From Actinomadura opuntiae (GTDB lineage Bacteria; Actinomycetota; Actinomycetes; Streptosporangiales; Streptosporangiaceae): a stretch of 64,000 bases of DNA. Made by a program: the position numbers and the translations under genes. This document shows positions 1-8,607 of the stretch, one piece after another. The first letter of the stretch is position 1. Every line of letters begins with the position of its first letter. Below the pieces are notes generated by a model. That model had not been told where the DNA came from. It saw nothing but the letters and a program-made list of their open reading frames with translations, and searched no databases. The stretch spans positions 124,001-188,000 of the forward strand of contig NZ_JASNWF010000010.1 in assembly GCF_030283205.1 (NCBI RefSeq). Reading direction: 5' to 3'.

Positions 1-578
1 ACACCGCGCTGTTCCGGCTGGCGTCGCTGAAGCTGAACTACAAGCCGACGTTCGCGGTCAGCAACGTCGGCTCGGACCCGATCACCCTCGACGGACTGCT
101 GGAGAGCTTCGCCAAGTCCGGTGGGACGAAGCTGCAGGGCAGCCCGCTGATCCAGGGCATGGTCACCGACGGGTACCTGTCGTCGCCGGGGGACGCGTCC
201 AACAGCTGGGTCCAGCTGTTCCGCAGGATCCACGACCAGTACATCCCGAAGCTGCCGTTCAACGGCAACATCGTGTACGGGATGTCGGCCGCCTACACCT
301 TCGTCCAGGCGCTGCAGAACGCCGGGCAGAACCCGACCCGCAAGAGCCTCGTGGACGGCCTGGAGAAGACGAAGCTGACCGGCCCCGGCCTGGTCCCGTT
401 CGCCTACAGCGCGCAGTCGCACGCCGGGTACACCGGCGCCCAGATGGGCGTGATCAAGGGCGACGCGATCGTCCCGCAGGGGCAGCCGGTCACCACCGAC
501 GACGGCGACGGCCCCATCCAGCCGTACACCGCCCCGCAGCCGCAGGCGCCCGCCAACGGCGTCCCGCCGGCGGGGTGA
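1..578 (+). CDS. Branched-chain amino acid ABC transporter substrate-binding protein, C-terminal part
   Basis: The reading frame is open at the left edge (first full codon at base 3) and ends at TGA 576-578, so only the last about 191 residues are present. The segment SNVGSDPITLDGLLE and the later VYGMSAAYTFVQALQNAGQNPTRKSLVDGLEK pattern (written here only as VYGMSAAYTFVQALQ) match the C-terminal lobe of Leu/Ile/Val-type periplasmic binding proteins (Peripla_BP_6). The tail after about residue 160 is Pro/Gln/Ala-rich and looks like a flexible extension. It would bind an amino acid or related small ligand outside the membrane for an ABC importer whose other genes must lie to the left. Substrate cannot be read from the sequence. 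Confidence 0.85.
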   Translation, partial: TALFRLASLKLNYKPTFAVSNVGSDPITLDGLLESFAKSGGTKLQGSPLIQGMVTDGYLSSPGDASNSWVQLFRRIHDQYIPKLPFNGNIVYGMSAAYTFVQALQNAGQNPTRKSLVDGLEKTKLTGPGLVPFAYSAQSHAGYTGAQMGVIKGDAIVPQGQPVTTDDGDGPIQPYTAPQPQAPANGVPPAG

Positions 579-705
579 CCGCCCCGCCGCCGTCCCGCTC
601 GGACCGCCCCCCGGCCGCGGGACGGCGGCGGCCCCGCAGGAGTCGAACCGCCCCTGACCGGGAAGGATGCCGGGATACCAGCGTCCGGACGACCGAGGAG
701 CGGGG

Positions 706-1302
706 ATGGGCATCGTCTCGCCGGGCTTCCACGGCAGGCGGCGGTCCGACGTCGAACTGCCGCCCGGCCAGTACCTGACCGAGGACTTCCCGGTGCTGTC
801 GGCGGGCCCGACGCCCCGGGTCGGCACCGACGAGTGGGAATTCGTCGTCACCACCGAGACGGGGGCGCGGCACCGGTGGTCGTGGGCGGAGTTCCGCGCG
901 CTCCCGGCCGAGACGCCCACCGTCGACATCCACTGCGTGACCAAGTGGTCCAAGCTCGCGACGACATGGACGGGCGTGTCCCTGGACACCCTCCTCGCCG
1001 ACGTCGAGACCACGGCCGACTACGCCCTCGCCCGCTCCTACGGCGGCTACACCACCAACCTCCCCTTGCAGGACCTGCTGGACGGTCAGGCATGGCTGGC
1101 CTACCGCTTCGACGACGAGGACCTGCATCCCGAGCACGGCGGCCCGGTACGGCTGCTGGTGCCCCATCTGTACTTCTGGAAGTCGGCCAAGTGGATACGG
1201 GGCCTCGACCTGCTCACCGAGGACCAGCCGGGCTTCTGGGAGACCGCCGGCTACCACGACTACGGGGACCCATGGCTGGAACAGCGGTACCAGGGGGACT
1301 GA
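706..1302 (+). CDS. Sulfite oxidase-like molybdopterin-dependent oxidoreductase
   Basis: A 198-residue protein that is essentially a lone oxidoreductase molybdopterin-binding domain. The segment DIHCVTKWSK carries the cysteine that in the sulfite oxidase/YedY family ligates molybdenum. There is no signal peptide and no heme or dimerisation domain, so it is a short cytoplasmic type. The ATG at 706 is preferred over 667 because GAGGAG sits just upstream and the family homology starts there. Its stop lies inside the next gene, which encodes a flavin reductase-like protein, so the two are probably translated together and form an electron-transfer pair. The natural substrate is unknown. Confidence 0.85.
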   Translation: MGIVSPGFHGRRRSDVELPPGQYLTEDFPVLSAGPTPRVGTDEWEFVVTTETGARHRWSWAEFRALPAETPTVDIHCVTKWSKLATTWTGVSLDTLLADVETTADYALARSYGGYTTNLPLQDLLDGQAWLAYRFDDEDLHPEHGGPVRLLVPHLYFWKSAKWIRGLDLLTEDQPGFWETAGYHDYGDPWLEQRYQGD

Positions 1303-2024
1303 AGCGGCTGAAATGGCGGGTCGCGCGGCTGGCGGAGACCCGCGACGAGACGCCCACCGCGCGGACCCTCGTGCTCGACGTCCCCGGATGGCCGGGCCAT
1401 CTGGCGGGCCAGCACGTGGACGTCCGGCTCACCGCGGACGACGGGTACAGCGCCCAGCGCAGCTACTCGCTCGCCGCCCCGGCCGATGGCGACCGCATCG
1501 AGCTGACCGTGCAGAACGTCCCGGACGGCGAGGTGTCCCCGTACCTGACCGAGGTGTTCTCCACCGGCGACCCGGTCGAGGTCCGCGGCCCGGTCGGCGG
1601 CTGGTTCGTGTGGCGCCCGGACGACCCGTCGCCCGTCACGCTGATCGCGGGCGGGGCCGGTGTGGCGCCGCTGATGGCGATGGTCAGGGCCCGGCGCGCG
1701 GCGGGATCGAAGGTCCCGTTCCGGCTGGTGTACTCGGTCCGGGCGCCCGGCGAGCGGTGGTACGCCGGCGAGCTGCGGCGCCCCGACCCGGGCGTCGAGG
1801 TCTTCCCGCTGTACACGCGCGCGGCGCCGGACGGCTGGCCCCGGCCGCCGGGACGGCTGGCGAAGGCCGACCTGGCCGCGTCGGTGTGGCCGCCGGAGTT
1901 CGGCCCCGCCTGCTTCGTGTGCGGGCCGACCGGGTTCGTGGAGGCCGCGGCCGACCTGCTGGTCGCCCTGGGACACGACCCGCGCAGGATCAGGACCGAG
2001 CGCTTCGGACCGAGCGGAGGCTGA
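1272..2024 (+). CDS. FAD/NAD(P)-binding ferredoxin reductase-type oxidoreductase
   Basis: About 250 residues with the ferredoxin-NADP reductase fold: an FAD-binding barrel with RSYSLAAP near residue 64, an NAD(P) region with LIAGGAGVAPLMAMV, and the C-terminal CGPTGFVEAA motif. It lacks a 2Fe-2S plant-type domain. The ATG start at 1272 overlaps the preceding molybdopterin protein by 31 nt; no other in-frame ATG/GTG start fits the homology. The overlap implies that it supplies electrons from NAD(P)H to, or takes them from, the molybdenum protein. The DUF6510 gene follows after one base. The partner assignment is inference from the gene order. Confidence 0.85.
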   Translation: MAGTAVPGGLKRLKWRVARLAETRDETPTARTLVLDVPGWPGHLAGQHVDVRLTADDGYSAQRSYSLAAPADGDRIELTVQNVPDGEVSPYLTEVFSTGDPVEVRGPVGGWFVWRPDDPSPVTLIAGGAGVAPLMAMVRARRAAGSKVPFRLVYSVRAPGERWYAGELRRPDPGVEVFPLYTRAAPDGWPRPPGRLAKADLAASVWPPEFGPACFVCGPTGFVEAAADLLVALGHDPRRIRTERFGPSGG

Positions 2025-2025
2025 C

Positions 2026-2331
2026 ATGCAGGCGGAGGAACCGGGCCGGCAGGCCGTCGTCTACGAGGACACCGGCGCGTACCAGGACGGCAACGCGCTC
2101 GCCGGGCCGCTGAGCGAGGTGTTCGGCGTGGACGTGACCCGAGCCGCGGTGCGGTGCACGGCGTGCGGGCTGGCGGGGCCGCTGCCCGCCCTGCGCGTCT
2201 ACTCCCGTGCGCCGGGCGCCGTCGCCAGGTGCCCGGGCTGCGAGAACGTGGTGCTGCGCCTGGTCATCGGCGACGGGACGGCCTGGCTCGACCTGCGCGG
2301 AACCGTCTGCCTCCGCATCCCCCTCGCGTAG
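2026..2331 (+). CDS. DUF6510 family zinc-ribbon-like protein
   Basis: A 101-residue protein with two CxxC pairs, RCTACGLAG and ARCPGCENVV, that would bind one zinc ion in a zinc-ribbon. Family resemblance to DUF6510 is recalled from the pattern DGNALAGPLSEVFGVD followed by the two cysteine knuckles. The start lies one base after the stop of the flavin reductase gene and has GGAGG upstream, so it is the third member of the same operon. Function is not established; it may be a small accessory or assembly protein for the molybdenum/flavin pair, but nothing in the sequence proves that. Confidence 0.8.
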   Translation: MQAEEPGRQAVVYEDTGAYQDGNALAGPLSEVFGVDVTRAAVRCTACGLAGPLPALRVYSRAPGAVARCPGCENVVLRLVIGDGTAWLDLRGTVCLRIPLA

Positions 2332-2357
2332 CACGCGGCCGTGCGGCGGCGGCGGGG

Positions 2358-3173
2358 CTAGGGCTTGCGGGCGACGCCGCTGAACTCGTCCACGTCCTCG
2401 GCGCCCACGGCCGACGGGTGCGGCCGCCAGCGGTTGCACGGGACCACGCCCGGCTCCAGCAGGTCGAGGCCGTCGAAGAACCGGGTGATCTCCGCGCCGC
2501 TGCGCAGCGTCATCGGCGGCTTCACGCGCTCGTTGCGCATCCGCACGACCTCCTCGGTCGCCGCGCCGTGGACCTCGCTGGTGCTGTGCGCGATCACCAG
2601 ATGGCCGCCGGAGGGCAGCGCGTCCTTCAGCGTCCGGACGATCGAGTACGCGGTGGGCGTGTCGTCGATGTAGATCAGCACGCCGAGCAGCATGATCGCG
2701 ACCGGCCGGGAGAAGTCCAGCGTCCGGGCCGCCTCCTCCAGGATCCGTTCCGGGTCGTGCAGGTCCGCGTCGATGTAGGCGGTGGCGCCCTCGGGGGTGC
2801 TGGTCAGCAGCGCGCGGGCGTGCGCCAGGACGAGCGGGTCGTTGTCGACGTACACGATCCGCGACTCGGGGGCGAGCGCCTGCGCGACCTGGTGGGTGTT
2901 GTCGGCGGTCGGCAGCCCGGTGCCGATGTCGAGGAACTGCCGGACGCCCTCCTCCAGCACCAGATGCCGGACCGCGCGGCCGAGGAACTCCCGGTCGGCC
3001 CGGGCCAGCCGGACGATGCTCGGGTACATCGCGGCCATCTGGTCGCCGACGCGGCGGTCGGCGGCGTAGTTGTCCTTGCCGCCGAGCCAGTGGTTCCAGA
3101 TCCGCGGGGCGGCCGGCACGGTCGGGTCGATCCCCTCCGGTGCGGTCTCCTCCGGCGGCGGGACGTCGGTCAC
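2358..3173 (-). CDS. DUF574 S-adenosyl-L-methionine-dependent methyltransferase
   Basis: A 271-residue protein of the actinobacterial S-adenosyl methyltransferase family (DUF574, PF04672). It shows the family's opening RIWNHWLGGKDNYAADR, the SAM-binding segment QFLDIGTGLPTADNTHQVAQ, and VYVDNDPLVLAHARALL. A GTG start at 3171-3173 is chosen because the family N-terminus begins right after it; the frame stays open far upstream but that part has no homology character. Targets of this family are unknown. It is convergent with the DUF6510 gene. A paralogue lies at 10069-10926. Confidence 0.88.
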   Translation of the reverse strand: MTDVPPPEETAPEGIDPTVPAAPRIWNHWLGGKDNYAADRRVGDQMAAMYPSIVRLARADREFLGRAVRHLVLEEGVRQFLDIGTGLPTADNTHQVAQALAPESRIVYVDNDPLVLAHARALLTSTPEGATAYIDADLHDPERILEEAARTLDFSRPVAIMLLGVLIYIDDTPTAYSIVRTLKDALPSGGHLVIAHSTSEVHGAATEEVVRMRNERVKPPMTLRSGAEITRFFDGLDLLEPGVVPCNRWRPHPSAVGAEDVDEFSGVARKP

Positions 3174-3401
3174 GGCTGCGGCCCCTTCTCGGTCGCGGGC
3201 GCGGTCCGCCCGGGAACCCCAACGTAGATCATCGGCGTCCGGCGGGCCATCGACTTCACGGGAAAGGTCCTGGTCGAGGTGGTTCTGTGGGGCCGCGTCG
3301 GGGAACGGCGGCGATCGGCCGCCCCCCGCATGGTCGTCGCGATCGATCGTGGGGAGGATGATCGAAGGGGGTGGTGCGATGGCCGAGGCGGGAGGAGCGG
3401 C

Positions 3402-5333
3402 GTGACCCGGTGCGAGGCGGCCCCGTCCGGTGCGCGCGAGGAGGGGCGCGGGCGCGCGGCCGCCGCGGCGCGGGAGATCGCCGGCGGGCTGGTCGTGCTG
3501 GCGGTGTACCTGGCGTTCACGCACGCGTTCGCCGGGGCGCGGGCCGTCAGCGACGCCCATGGCCGGTCGCTGCTGGCCCTGGAGCGCTGGGCCCACCTGG
3601 ACGTCGGGCCCGAGCTCAACGGCGTGCTGATCCGGCACGGCTGGCTCGGCGCCCTCGCCGCGTGGGAGTACGCGACCACCTACGTGCTCGCCACGTTCGG
3701 GTTCCTCGGCTACCTGTGGTGGCGGCGGAACCCCGCCTACCCGTGGGCCCGCAACCTGCTGATCTGGATCACCTTGATCGCGATCTGCTGCTTCGCGGCG
3801 TGGCCGTCGACGCCGCCGCGGCTGCTGCCCGGCGAGGGGTACACCGACATCATCGCGCTGCACCATCCGCCCGCCACCTGGGGGACCGGCGCGGTCTCGG
3901 CGGGCGCGAACCCGTACGCGGCGATGCCCAGCCTGCACATCGGCTGGGTGGCGTGGATCGGCGTCGCGGCCGTCCGGGCCCGGTGCGGGGCCGCCGTCGC
4001 CTGGCTGTGCGGGCTGCACCTGGTGGTCACCGGCCTGGTGATCGTCGCGACCGCCGCGCACTACGTCGTGGACATCCCGGGCGGGTTGCTGCTCGTCCCG
4101 GCCGCGGCCGGCGCCGAGGCACTGCGCGCCCGGTTCGTGCGCGCGTTCTCGCCGTCCGCCGAAAGCCCGGGTGCGCCGCAGGTCGTGGGAGCCGTCGCGG
4201 AGTTCGCCGGGCCGGGGCCCGCGGCCGGGCGCGTGCGGGCGCTGCTGGCCGAACGGCTGCCGGACGTGCCCGCTCTCACCCGCCTGTCCGGCCTGCGCCG
4301 CACCCGCGGGGAGGTCGACCTGGTCTGGCACGTCCGGGAGTGCGCGGTGCCTGCGCCCGGTGACCGCCGCGCTCTGGACGGCCTGGTCGCGCGGCTGGCC
4401 GCGGAACCGTTCGACCCCGTCCGTCCGCCGTGGCGGCTCCACCTGGTGCGCGGCGGCGGGGAGCTCCCGGACGCCGTGGTCGCCCTCGTCCGCCGCTCTC
4501 CTGCGGACGGCGCGCGCCTCCTCGATCTGCTGCGCAGCGTCCTCGAACGTCCGTCGGAACAGGCCGGGTCCGGTGAGGCGTCCCGTAAGGCCGTGCTGCC
4601 CGCACCCGCCCCGTCCGACCTGGCCGTCCCGGCGGCCGTCGGTGCGCCGGGCCCTGGGTACCTCTTCGGAACCGTCACGCTGCCGCTCGAACGGGTCCGC
4701 GACGTCGCCCGCGCCGCCGGCGTCCGGGTCGGTGACCTGCTGGCGGCGCTCACCGCCGAGGCCGTCGGCGGGCGGGGGACCCAACCGCCGGGCGGGCGGA
4801 CGCTGCGCGTGGCCGTCCCGTCGAAATTGTGGCCGGACGGCGGGCACCCCGCGCTCGACGGATCCGCCGGTGTGCGGTGGCTGGACGTTCCCATCGACGC
4901 CAGGCCGTTCCGGGAACGACTCGAGGAGATGCGAGCCCGAGAACGCGCCGGCCCGGCACGGCCCGCAGCCCTGCGATCGGCGGGCGTGCTGCGACCCGCA
5001 TCGCCTGCGAGTGCGGATGCCGGCGAGTCCGGGGATCCGCTCCCGGGCGCCATGGTCGTGAACGTGCGCGGACCGTCCGGGCCCCTGCTGGCGGCCGGGA
5101 CGCCGGTCCGCGACGTGCACCTCGTCCTGCCGCCTCCCGCGGGCCTTCCGGTGGCGGTCACCGCGTTGAGCAAGGACGGGGCCCTGCACGTCTCCGTGAT
5201 GGCCGAGGCCCGGGCGCTGCCCGAGCCGGACCGGTTCGCCGACGGCCTGCTGCGGGCCTTCGAGAAGCTGGCGGCGGAATTCGGTGCCGACACCGGGCCC
5301 GGCCGCAGCGGCGAGCGGACCGGAACGCCTTGA
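3402..5333 (+). CDS. PAP2 (AUR1-like) phosphatase fused to a WS/DGAT-type acyltransferase domain with altered active site
   Basis: A 643-residue fusion. Residues about 20-245 form a multi-pass membrane PAP2_3/AUR1-like phosphatase: WPSTPPRLLPG (first motif), MPSLHIGW with H178 (second) and AAHYVVDIPGG (third) give the usual acid-phosphatase triad. Residues about 255-640 resemble the wax ester synthase/diacylglycerol acyltransferase fold, with PPWRLHLVRG, later VVNVRGPSGPLL and a family-like C-terminus. However the catalytic HHxxxDG box reads RRSPADG (residues 364-370), so both histidines are gone. I infer an active lipid phosphatase with a non-acylating or substrate-binding C-domain. GTG at 3402 is chosen for the GGAGGAG five bases upstream. 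It overlaps the next gene by one base. Confidence 0.82.
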   Translation: MTRCEAAPSGAREEGRGRAAAAAREIAGGLVVLAVYLAFTHAFAGARAVSDAHGRSLLALERWAHLDVGPELNGVLIRHGWLGALAAWEYATTYVLATFGFLGYLWWRRNPAYPWARNLLIWITLIAICCFAAWPSTPPRLLPGEGYTDIIALHHPPATWGTGAVSAGANPYAAMPSLHIGWVAWIGVAAVRARCGAAVAWLCGLHLVVTGLVIVATAAHYVVDIPGGLLLVPAAAGAEALRARFVRAFSPSAESPGAPQVVGAVAEFAGPGPAAGRVRALLAERLPDVPALTRLSGLRRTRGEVDLVWHVRECAVPAPGDRRALDGLVARLAAEPFDPVRPPWRLHLVRGGGELPDAVVALVRRSPADGARLLDLLRSVLERPSEQAGSGEASRKAVLPAPAPSDLAVPAAVGAPGPGYLFGTVTLPLERVRDVARAAGVRVGDLLAALTAEAVGGRGTQPPGGRTLRVAVPSKLWPDGGHPALDGSAGVRWLDVPIDARPFRERLEEMRARERAGPARPAALRSAGVLRPASPASADAGESGDPLPGAMVVNVRGPSGPLLAAGTPVRDVHLVLPPPAGLPVAVTALSKDGALHVSVMAEARALPEPDRFADGLLRAFEKLAAEFGADTGPGRSGERTGTP

Positions 5334-6214
5334 TGGCATGGTCCGCCGCGTTCAGCCTGCTGGCCGCGCTGCTGTTCGCGGGGGCCGCCGCGCTGCAGTA
5401 CCGGGCGGCGCGGCGCGCGGTCGGCGAGGGCAAGGGCCGGGTGCGGGCCGTGCGGCTGATCGGGGCGCTGCTGCGCGACCCGGTGTGGCTGGCCGGCTGG
5501 GCGTCGAACCTGGCCGGGTTCGTGAGCCAGGCCGCCGCTCTGCATCTGGGCTCCACCGCGCTCGTCCAGCCGCTGCTGGTCACCCAGCTGGTGTTCACCA
5601 TCCTGCTCGGCACCGCCGGCACCGGCCGCCGGCCGGCCCGCGGCGACCTGGTCGGCGCGATCGCGGTCACGGCGGGCCTCGCCGTGCTGTTCACCGTGCC
5701 GGGCGCGATCCCGTCGCAGGGCGAGCCGTCCCGGCCCCGGCTGATCCTCGCCGGGCTGGTCGCCGTGCCGTTCGTGCTGGCGCTGTCGCGCGCCGCGAAC
5801 ATCCGCCGGGGGACGGTCCGGGCGGTGCTGCTCGGCGTCTGCTCCGGCCTGATGTTCGCGGCGACCGCGGTGCTCATCAAGCTGACCACCGCCGACCTGG
5901 TCGAGCGCGGCGTCGCCGCGACGGCCCTGGACTGGCCCGGGTACGCCCTCGCCGGGTCGACGCTGATCGGGCTCGTGCTGGAGCAGAAGGCGTTCGCGGC
6001 CGGGTCGCTGCCCGCCGCGATGACCGCGATGACGATGACCAACCCCGTCGCGTCCTACGTGCTGGCCGTCTTCGCCTTCCACACCGAGCCGCCGCGGTCG
6101 GCGTCGGCGTTCGCCGCGGTCGGGCTGAGCGCCCTCCTGCTCACCGCCGGGGTGTCCGTGCTGTCGCATTCGCAGTCCGCGCCCGGCCGCGCCGACGAGG
6201 CCGCCGCTTCCTGA
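5333..6214 (+). CDS. DMT (EamA/NIPA-like) family transporter
   Basis: A 293-residue membrane protein with about nine hydrophobic segments and the short polar loops typical of the drug/metabolite transporter superfamily. The LVQPLLVTQLVFTILLG helix and the second-half repeat ending TMTNPVASYVLAVFAF recall DMT/NIPA-like permeases. The ATG overlaps the stop codon of the PAP2 fusion gene (TGATG), which indicates translational coupling. Substrate is unknown. Because it is coupled to a lipid-modifying enzyme, transport of a lipid precursor or metabolite is conceivable but not shown. Confidence 0.8.
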   Translation: MAWSAAFSLLAALLFAGAAALQYRAARRAVGEGKGRVRAVRLIGALLRDPVWLAGWASNLAGFVSQAAALHLGSTALVQPLLVTQLVFTILLGTAGTGRRPARGDLVGAIAVTAGLAVLFTVPGAIPSQGEPSRPRLILAGLVAVPFVLALSRAANIRRGTVRAVLLGVCSGLMFAATAVLIKLTTADLVERGVAATALDWPGYALAGSTLIGLVLEQKAFAAGSLPAAMTAMTMTNPVASYVLAVFAFHTEPPRSASAFAAVGLSALLLTAGVSVLSHSQSAPGRADEAAAS

Positions 6215-6316
6215 CCGGGCCGAGCGCCTCCGTGCGCCGAAAAGCGGCGTCGGAGGAACCTTTCCGGCTTTCCGGAGATCCAACCGGGCGTCGGATCCCT
6301 CCCGGAAGGACGTCCC

Positions 6317-7213
6317 GTGATCTCCAGACGCGCGCTGCTGATCGGCGGCCTCGGCGGGCTCGGCGCCTTCGCGGCGGCGGGCGGGACCGGCTATGCGCTG
6401 GTGGAGAACGACGTCCTGCCCGGCCGGGTCCGCCTCGACCGCGCGCTGGGCCGGTGCGGGGACGTGCCGGCGCCGCCCGCCGCGTCCACCGCCGTCCGGC
6501 GGCTGAGCTGGCATTCCGCGCACCGCCGCACCGACGTCACCGCGACCGTGGTGCTGCCCGCGGCGAACCGGTCACTGCGTGGCCTGCCGGTCGCCGTCGC
6601 CCTGCATGGCAGCGGCGGGGACGGCGCGTCCGCCGTCCGGTCGCTCGCCCTGGACCACTACCTTCCGGACGCCGTCGCGAACGGCGGCGTCCCGCCGTTC
6701 GCGATCGCCGCCATCGACGGCGGCCCCGACTCCTACTGGCATCCCCGGGCGGACGGCGAGGACCCCATCGGCATGATCGTGGACGAGCTGCTTCCCCGCC
6801 TGGGCAAGGAGGGCGCCGAGGCCGGGCGGATCGGCGTCATCGGCTGGTCGATGGGCGGCTACGGGGCGCTCGTGCTGGCCCGGCGGCTCGGCGCGAGCCG
6901 GACGGCCGCCGTGGTCGCCTCATCGCCCGCCCTCTTCGCCTCCTACGGGGACGCGCACCGCACCAACGCGCGGTCCTTCGACGGCGCCGCCGACTTCGCC
7001 CGCAACGACGTGTTCACCGGCCTGGACGCGCTGAAAGGCATCCCGGCCCGCGTCGACTGCGGCACGAGCGACCCGTTCGCGCCGATGGTCCGCAAGCTCC
7101 GCGACCGGATCCATCCGGAGGGCTCCATGGGCGGCGGATGCCACGACGGCGGCTTCTGGCGCCCGCGCCTCCCCGCGCAGCTGGCCTTCCTCGGCCACCA
7201 CCTCGCCGGTTAG
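6317..7213 (+). CDS. Exported alpha/beta hydrolase (esterase-like)
   Basis: A 298-residue protein with a twin-arginine-like leader (SRR followed by ALLIGGLGGLGAFAAAG), so it is probably exported or membrane-anchored by Tat. The mature part is an alpha/beta hydrolase: HGSGGDG for the oxyanion region, GWSMGGYGA with the nucleophile serine, and a late GGCHDGGFW histidine. A GTG start is used, with GGAAGGA upstream. It resembles putative esterase D/FrsA-like families, but the substrate cannot be named. It stands alone between a same-strand DMT gene and a convergent PucR regulator. Confidence 0.8.
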   Translation: MISRRALLIGGLGGLGAFAAAGGTGYALVENDVLPGRVRLDRALGRCGDVPAPPAASTAVRRLSWHSAHRRTDVTATVVLPAANRSLRGLPVAVALHGSGGDGASAVRSLALDHYLPDAVANGGVPPFAIAAIDGGPDSYWHPRADGEDPIGMIVDELLPRLGKEGAEAGRIGVIGWSMGGYGALVLARRLGASRTAAVVASSPALFASYGDAHRTNARSFDGAADFARNDVFTGLDALKGIPARVDCGTSDPFAPMVRKLRDRIHPEGSMGGGCHDGGFWRPRLPAQLAFLGHHLAG

Positions 7214-7228
7214 CGCGGCGGGGACGGC

Positions 7229-8437
7229 TCAGGCGGGCTCCTCCGCGCGCCCGGTCCGCACCAGCCAGCTCAGCATCAGCAGCACGTCGAGCCGGTCGTC
7301 GAGGCCGGAGAACCGGCCGCCGGTCAGCTCGGCGATGCGCCGCAGCCGGTACCGGACGGTCTGCTCGTGGATGTGCAGCCGCTCCGCCGCGACCACCGCG
7401 TTGTCGCCGGACTGCAGGTAGGTCAGCAGCGTCTCGGCGAGCGGCTGCCGGCGCGCCGGCGCGAGGTCCAGCAGCGGGCCGAGCACGGCCGCGGCGGTCG
7501 CGCCGACCAGCTCCTCCGCCGCCAGCGTCGCCAGCGAGGCGATGTGGTCGACGCACCGGACGGGCTCGCCTGGCGGCAGCAGCCCCCGCTCGACCAGCGT
7601 CAGCGCGTGCCGCGCCCACCGCAGCGACACCGCGCCCTGCGTCGGCGGCACGGTCGGCCCGATCGCGGCGGTGCCGAGCCTGCGCAGCGCCGGCCAGATC
7701 CGGTCCTGCCCCGGCCCCTCGGGGTCGGGGACGACCAGGAACGGCACGGGCGCGTCCCAGGCGGCCAGCACGGCCGGCGGCAGGATCCGGGCGCCCGCCG
7801 GGGCGCCGGCGGGCAGCGCGACCAGCCCGATGCTGCGCGGCGGGTCCCAGCGGGCCGCGATGGCCAGCTCGGTGATCGCCTCGTGCCCCGGCGACGGCTC
7901 CGCCACCAGCGCGTCCCGCAGCCGCTCGCGGCGCCGCTCCCGCTCGCTCGCCAGCTGCCCCAGCTCGCGCGCGTATCCCTGCGCCGCGGCGTCGGCGACC
8001 CGCGCCACCAGCATGAACAGCGAGTCGGTCAGCCGGCCCAGCGTCTCGCGGGACCAGCCGAGCCGGTAGGCGTCCTTGATGAAGCGGCGGCAGGCGATCT
8101 GGCTGCTCACCCGCATCGCGTTCTGCAGCGCCTCCAGCCCGCGCCCCTGCCGGGCCTCCTGCTCGCCGAGGTGCATGTACAGCTCGGTGAGATGGCGCGC
8201 GTCGGCGTCCGGGTGGTCGACCGAGTCGACGAAGAACGCGACCGTCTCGCTGACCGTCCGCTCCACCCGCAGCGCGTACTCGCCGTCGTCGTGGCCCGCG
8301 TACTCGGGGACCTGGTCGCGGATCTCCCGCTCCATCTCCTCGACGGCGGCCTGCAGGTGCTGGCGCAGCAGGTCGGGGAGCTCGGCGGGCATGGGTCCTG
8401 GTGCCATCCGGTGTCCGTTCGGCAGGGGACTGACCAT
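7229..8437 (-). CDS. PucR/CdaR-type transcriptional regulator
   Basis: A 402-residue protein. The N-terminal 170 residues are mostly alpha-helical, resembling the RsbRD-like sensor part of PucR proteins. A GGDEF-like middle follows, and the C-terminus has the PucR HTH block LLTYLQSGDNAVVAAERLHI and HEQTVRYRLRRIAELTGG. This HTH class binds DNA and commonly regulates catabolic genes. The start has GGAGGGAGG just upstream. It is convergent with the esterase gene; no obvious target is adjacent apart from the acyltransferase gene that lies upstream on the same strand. Confidence 0.88.
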   Translation of the reverse strand: MVSPLPNGHRMAPGPMPAELPDLLRQHLQAAVEEMEREIRDQVPEYAGHDDGEYALRVERTVSETVAFFVDSVDHPDADARHLTELYMHLGEQEARQGRGLEALQNAMRVSSQIACRRFIKDAYRLGWSRETLGRLTDSLFMLVARVADAAAQGYARELGQLASERERRRERLRDALVAEPSPGHEAITELAIAARWDPPRSIGLVALPAGAPAGARILPPAVLAAWDAPVPFLVVPDPEGPGQDRIWPALRRLGTAAIGPTVPPTQGAVSLRWARHALTLVERGLLPPGEPVRCVDHIASLATLAAEELVGATAAAVLGPLLDLAPARRQPLAETLLTYLQSGDNAVVAAERLHIHEQTVRYRLRRIAELTGGRFSGLDDRLDVLLMLSWLVRTGRAEEPA

Positions 8438-8607
8438 GGGACCTCCCTCCGGGAGGGTGATCCGGCCTCACCCTAGGCAAGAAAGTGATCGCTGTCACCG
8501 TCCGGGCCGCACGCGGTGGAGGGGTGCGTCCGGACGGGAGGCATCCGGCGGGATGCCTCCGTCATGCGTATCACGTGCCCCGGCGTCTCCGGCCGTGCCC
8601 CCGGCGG

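Noticed and set aside
2331..2344. GCACG-CGGC-CGTGC hairpin between DUF6510 and the methyltransferase gene
   Set aside because: Only five base pairs, expected by chance in this composition.
4061..6523. Very long minus-strand open frame opposite the PAP2 fusion and DMT genes
   Set aside because: Composition is Arg/Pro/Gly-rich with no recognisable domain; it is the mirror of strongly supported plus-strand genes in GC-rich DNA.
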